The notes under the pieces: generated by a model | Told to the model about the DNA's origin: nothing | Database searches by the model: none | What the model saw: the letters and a program-made list of their open reading frames with translations, nothing else | Source of the DNA: UBA1765 sp045629945 | GTDB lineage: Bacteria > Fibrobacterota > Fibrobacteria > Fibrobacterales > Fibrobacteraceae | DNA length: 64,000 nucleotides | Reading direction: 5' to 3' | Assembly: GCA_045629945.1 (NCBI GenBank) | Contig: JAZQSE010000027.1 | Location: forward strand, 153,948 to 217,947 | Translations under genes and position numbers: made by a program | In this document: one piece after another, positions 61,035-64,000 of the stretch | Layout: the number at the start of each line of letters is the position of its first letter | Position numbering within the stretch: the first letter of the stretch is position 1

Positions 61035-61847
61035 TTAATTAAGCGTTTGGCTTGAATCTGGATTTGCTTTTACCGTTGTAGAGTCTGTAGAGCGTTTTAA
61101 TTTCAATAACGCTTCATAGGCTTCCCTAGGGTGGACTTTTCTGTCCATAACATTTTCAATCCAATTGCCAATAATTTCAAGAGTATCATTCTTTATTCTT
61201 GGATTGTAGCCGAGAATTCGTTGGGTTCTTGTCTGCATACTGCTTTTAAAAGAAGCAAAAGCAGGATTTGTACAATCTTCTAACACGGTAGTCAGAGCAA
61301 TTTCTGTGTTCATTGCTCCTAATTCAAAAGTTCTGTAAATAGTCTTAACATGTTTAGGCATTGTTGTGTCCGTTGAATTGGCATAGCGGCGCATGACATC
61401 TGCTGCTTCGGCGTTTTGTTGGTAAGGGCCGTTAGCAAGTCGAATGGCAAAATAGAGAGCAAGACGCCAATCTTCGGGGAATACTCTTGTAGCCCTGCGC
61501 ATTACAGAATAATCAGAAGTGTCTTTTGATTGAATAGGGACTACTCCGCCTACAAAATAATAAGGTGTGTAAAAAAGGCTATCTAAACTTGTAGCGAGTT
61601 CACCGACATGGCCTAAGTAAGCGTATTCTTTACCTGTTAAATAGCTGTCTCCAAGCCCGATTAAGCCTTTTATCCAAAATAAACCCGATGCAGTTGCATG
61701 GTGGCCTGCCGAAAGAATTTTGACATATTGAGGTTTGGGCAAAAAAGAAGTATCTGTCCCAGTGTTTGGGAGAGGTTGTAAAAACTTAAAAGCCAAAGCA
61801 ATCAAACAAATGGCTAAAAATATAATCAAAGGGTGGATAAAACGCAT
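61035..61847 (-). CDS. Hypothetical membrane-anchored protein
   Basis: 270 aa. One N-terminal membrane segment (PLIIFLAICLIALAF), then a soluble helical domain opening with PNTGTDTSFLPKPQYVKILSAGHHATASGLFWIKGLIGLG and AYLGHVGELATSLDSLFYTPYYFVGGVVP. This resembles helical-repeat (TPR-like) proteins of Fibrobacter-type and deltaproteobacterial genomes whose role is unknown. Single gene on the minus strand. Confidence 0.55.
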   Translation of the reverse strand: MRFIHPLIIFLAICLIALAFKFLQPLPNTGTDTSFLPKPQYVKILSAGHHATASGLFWIKGLIGLGDSYLTGKEYAYLGHVGELATSLDSLFYTPYYFVGGVVPIQSKDTSDYSVMRRATRVFPEDWRLALYFAIRLANGPYQQNAEAADVMRRYANSTDTTMPKHVKTIYRTFELGAMNTEIALTTVLEDCTNPAFASFKSSMQTRTQRILGYNPRIKNDTLEIIGNWIENVMDRKVHPREAYEALLKLKRSTDSTTVKANPDSSQTLN

Positions 61848-62041
61848 TACTTACCAAATATATCATTTTCTAACGTTTTTTACAAAAAAAAGCAAAGGGA
61901 TAATGGAGTTATTTGTTTAGAATTCTGTACTTACAAAGATAAGTCGTCCAGAATAAGAAAAAATAATGAATAAAAATTATTTACAAGAAAGGCTTTTTTT
62001 TTTAAACTTGGGACGCTTATGTATAAAAACTAGGAATGATT

Positions 62042-63640
62042 ATGACAAAAGCAAAATTCATAAAATTACTTATTGCTTCAATTCTTGCGATTGTAGCTCT
62101 TTATATCCCGTATGAATCATTGGGAATCAACGGGGCAAATGCATTGAATCCAATAGAAATCCGAGTTATTGCCATCTTTATTATGGCGGCTCTTTTCTGG
62201 ATTCTTCAACCATTCCCAATCTGGTCAACCTCCGTTCTGGTTATCGTTTTGATGATTTTAACCGTTTCGGATTCTTCTCTCGCAATGTTTAAGGTTGAAG
62301 GCGTGAAAGCTGTTAGCCATAAAGACATTATGGGAACTTTTGCAAATCCAATCATTATGCTTTTCCTTGGTGGGTTCTTCTTAGCCGCTGCCGCTACAAA
62401 GTATCGTTTGGATTTGAATTTAGCTCGAGTGCTTTTGAAACCATTCGGTAAAAATCCGAAAATGGTACTTCTTGGGCTTATGATGATTACAGCTGTGTTC
62501 TCCATGTTTATGAGTAACACCGCAACAGCAGCAATGATGCTTGCTATTCTAGCTCCAGTGTTAAAACTTTTTGACGCTGATGACCGTGGTAAAGCTGCTT
62601 TTGCTTTGGCTATTCCACTTGGTGCAAATATTGGTGGTATGGGTACTCCAATTGGAACTCCTCCAAACGCTATTGCTCTTGGTGCTTTGAATGAAGCTGG
62701 CTTCCAAGTTTCATTTGGTCAATGGATGATGTTTGGTATTCCTTATGTTATTATTCTTATGGCTATTGCCTGGGTGCTTTTGCTTAAAATTTATCCTATC
62801 AAGATGAAGGAAATGATTTTAAATATTGAAGGTGCTGGAAAATTTGATACAAGTCCACGTGCTATTATTGTGTATGTAACATTTGCTCTTTGCGTTATTT
62901 TGTGGGTGACTGGTAAAAATGTTCATGGAATTAATGATAATGCGATTGCTATGATTCCTATGGCAGTTTTTGCTTTGACAGGAATTATTACAAAGAAAGA
63001 TTTAAATGAAATGAGCTGGGACGTTTTGTGGCTTGTTGCTGGTGGTTTTGCTCTTGGAGTAGGGCTTCAAAAGACAGGTCTTGCTGCTCATTTGATTGGT
63101 GCTATTCCATTTGATCAGTGGTCACCAATGGTTCTTATGGTTGGTTGTGGTGTTATCTGCTTACTTATGGCTAACTTCATGAGTCACACATCTACTGCTA
63201 GCTTGCTTGTTCCAATTCTTGCAGCTGTTGGTGTGGCTTGCGCTGATACACTTGCTCCAATTGGTGGTGTAACTGCTCTTCTCGTAGCCGTTGCTTTTGC
63301 TAGCTCTCTTGGTATGAGCCTTCCTATTTCAACTCCTCCTAACGCTCTTGCTCATGCAACTGGTTATACTGATACTAATGGTATGGCTAAAACAGGTATC
63401 GTAATGGGTATCCTTGGTTTGGCTATTGCTTATGTAATGATGTTCTTCCTTGCAAAAATCAATTTCTTTGGCGAACAAGTGAAGAAACCAGAAACAGTTG
63501 TTGAAAAAGCAGCAGTTGTTGAAACGGTTAAGGAAGTTCCTGCAGAACCTGCAAAAGATACAGTAGTGCCTGTTTCAGAAGCAGTTCTTGCTGATACAGC
63601 AAAGGTTATGGATTCTTCTGTAATTCCTGCAGCAAACTAA
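62042..63640 (+). CDS. DASS-family (SLC13-like) anion:sodium symporter
   Basis: 532 aa. I chose ATG 62042 (AGGA six bases upstream) over the ATG at 62036. About 12 membrane helices; the conserved FMSNTATAAMMLAIL near residue 160, NIGGMGTPIGTPPNAIALG near 200, ANFMSHTSTASLLVPIL near 380 and LGMSLPISTPPNALA near 425 are the two pseudo-symmetric SNT/TP(P)N motifs of the family (SdcS, CitT, NaDC). Likely carries dicarboxylates such as succinate with Na+, fitting the decarboxylase operon's Na+ gradient. A ~55-residue Ala/Val/Glu-rich tail is unusual. Own terminator. Confidence 0.9.
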   Translation: MTKAKFIKLLIASILAIVALYIPYESLGINGANALNPIEIRVIAIFIMAALFWILQPFPIWSTSVLVIVLMILTVSDSSLAMFKVEGVKAVSHKDIMGTFANPIIMLFLGGFFLAAAATKYRLDLNLARVLLKPFGKNPKMVLLGLMMITAVFSMFMSNTATAAMMLAILAPVLKLFDADDRGKAAFALAIPLGANIGGMGTPIGTPPNAIALGALNEAGFQVSFGQWMMFGIPYVIILMAIAWVLLLKIYPIKMKEMILNIEGAGKFDTSPRAIIVYVTFALCVILWVTGKNVHGINDNAIAMIPMAVFALTGIITKKDLNEMSWDVLWLVAGGFALGVGLQKTGLAAHLIGAIPFDQWSPMVLMVGCGVICLLMANFMSHTSTASLLVPILAAVGVACADTLAPIGGVTALLVAVAFASSLGMSLPISTPPNALAHATGYTDTNGMAKTGIVMGILGLAIAYVMMFFLAKINFFGEQVKKPETVVEKAAVVETVKEVPAEPAKDTVVPVSEAVLADTAKVMDSSVIPAAN

Positions 63641-63658
63641 GCAAATTTTGAAAGATCT

Positions 63659-63687
63659 AAAAACGGCTACGCAAGTAGCCGTTTTTT
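63659..63687 (+). terminator. Terminator of the DASS symporter gene
   Basis: ACGGCTAC (63663-63670) pairs with GTAGCCGT (63675-63682), loop GCAA, A-run before and T-run after. Confidence 0.85.
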
Positions 63688-63738
63688 GTATAAAGAAAAC
63701 CTCCTGCTGAAAGGCAGAAGGTTAGATTAAATCAAAAA

Positions 63739-64000
63739 TTATAGACCTTTGATTTCTTGTTCAGAAAAACCAGATATTATGGCAATATCTGAAATAGGAT
63801 AACCTTTTACAAGCATCGCTTTTGCCATTTCACGTTTCCCTTCAAGGAAACCTTCTTCATAATCGGCTTCAGCGATAGAAGTGTAGCCTTTGTTTTCTAA
63901 AACTTCTAAAGAGTCCATAATGGTTTCCTTTTCTTGTTGTGGTAGGGTTTCTCTTAAATATACCAAAATTTCTTCTAAAACAGAAGAATAGCTGTTTCCT
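63739..64000 (-). CDS. C-terminal part of an Rpn/PD-(D/E)XK transposase-like nuclease (partial at right edge)
   Basis: The frame is open through base 64000, so only the last ~87 residues are visible. LEVLENKGYTSIAEADYEEGFLEGKREMAKAMLVKGYPISDIAIISGFSEQEI is the characteristic C-terminal tail of the Rpn family of recombination-promoting nucleases, with a GxxEG...AKxML helix and a short helix-turn-helix-like end. The nuclease core would be outside the window. The TTG at 63966 is not a real start. Confidence 0.7.
   Translation of the reverse strand, partial: GNSYSSVLEEILVYLRETLPQQEKETIMDSLEVLENKGYTSIAEADYEEGFLEGKREMAKAMLVKGYPISDIAIISGFSEQEIKGL

Overview
The window looks like chromosomal DNA of an AT-rich, fibre-degrading anaerobe of the Fibrobacter type (Fibrobacterota). 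The reasons are a set of secreted plant-polysaccharide enzymes (GH26 mannanase, GH74 xyloglucanase, a beta-helix enzyme, a PL14-like lyase), long poly-serine linkers, CBM35-like modules, type IX secretion-like C-terminal tails together with a PorU-like C25 peptidase, a futalosine-type menaquinone gene (mqnA), and a Na+-pumping methylmalonyl-CoA decarboxylase operon. The genus is an inference; no rRNA gene is present. Coordinates and reading frames were read directly, and functions come from recognised motifs, not from database searches.

Layout. 1-5.87 kb is accessory: the end of a DUF4143-type ATPase, a three-gene unknown operon behind a G8 tract, and a self-contained four-gene operon (72-aa protein, Upf1-like SF1 helicase, winged-helix-like protein, 36-aa Gly/Pro-rich peptide) closed by a strong terminator. 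5.88-16.3 kb mixes sugar enzymes and metabolism: YbgC-like thioesterase, GH26 mannanase, sodium:solute symporter, cytoplasmic GH5, mqnA, a REC-GGDEF diguanylate cyclase, KDPG aldolase, acyl-ACP thioesterase, a secreted ComEC-like lipoprotein and a zinc-finger protein. 16.3-24.3 kb holds tRNA-His, an RpoD-type sigma factor with a sigma-54-like promoter, a methyltransferase/glycosyltransferase/flippase-like trio, a helicase-PlsC fusion, murI and a gene with a structured leader. 24.4-28.5 kb has the GH74 enzyme and small unknowns. 28.5-35.6 kb is the conserved rimP-nusA-infB-rbfA-truB-ribF operon, facing a YgiQ radical SAM gene. 37.7-41.7 kb encodes the methylmalonyl-CoA decarboxylase (carboxyltransferase, gamma-like, biotin carrier, beta). 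41.8-46.8 kb has the modular beta-helix enzyme, a Gly-zipper microprotein and the PL14-like lyase. 46.9-47.6 kb is non-coding: a 153-bp tandem repeat and a GC-rich structured stretch. An iron alcohol dehydrogenase follows.

48,902-54,095 is an intact 5.2-kb IS1595-type transposon, GC-richer than its host. It has 25-bp perfect inverted ends and a perfect 8-bp target duplication (TATTTTTT). It carries a transposase, a C5-cytosine methyltransferase, a putative restriction endonuclease, two glycosyltransferase-like genes and a DUF1919-like gene. It landed on the stop codon of an ArfB/RF-like gene and recreated a stop. 54.1-64 kb holds the lipoprotein/PorU cluster, unknown membrane proteins, a DASS-type anion symporter and the edge of an Rpn-like nuclease gene.

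The strongest leads for something undescribed are the restriction-modification plus glycan transposon, the helicase/winged-helix/36-aa peptide operon, the in-frame UvrD-like helicase-PlsC acyltransferase fusion, and the structured non-coding stretch at about 47.3-47.56 kb.
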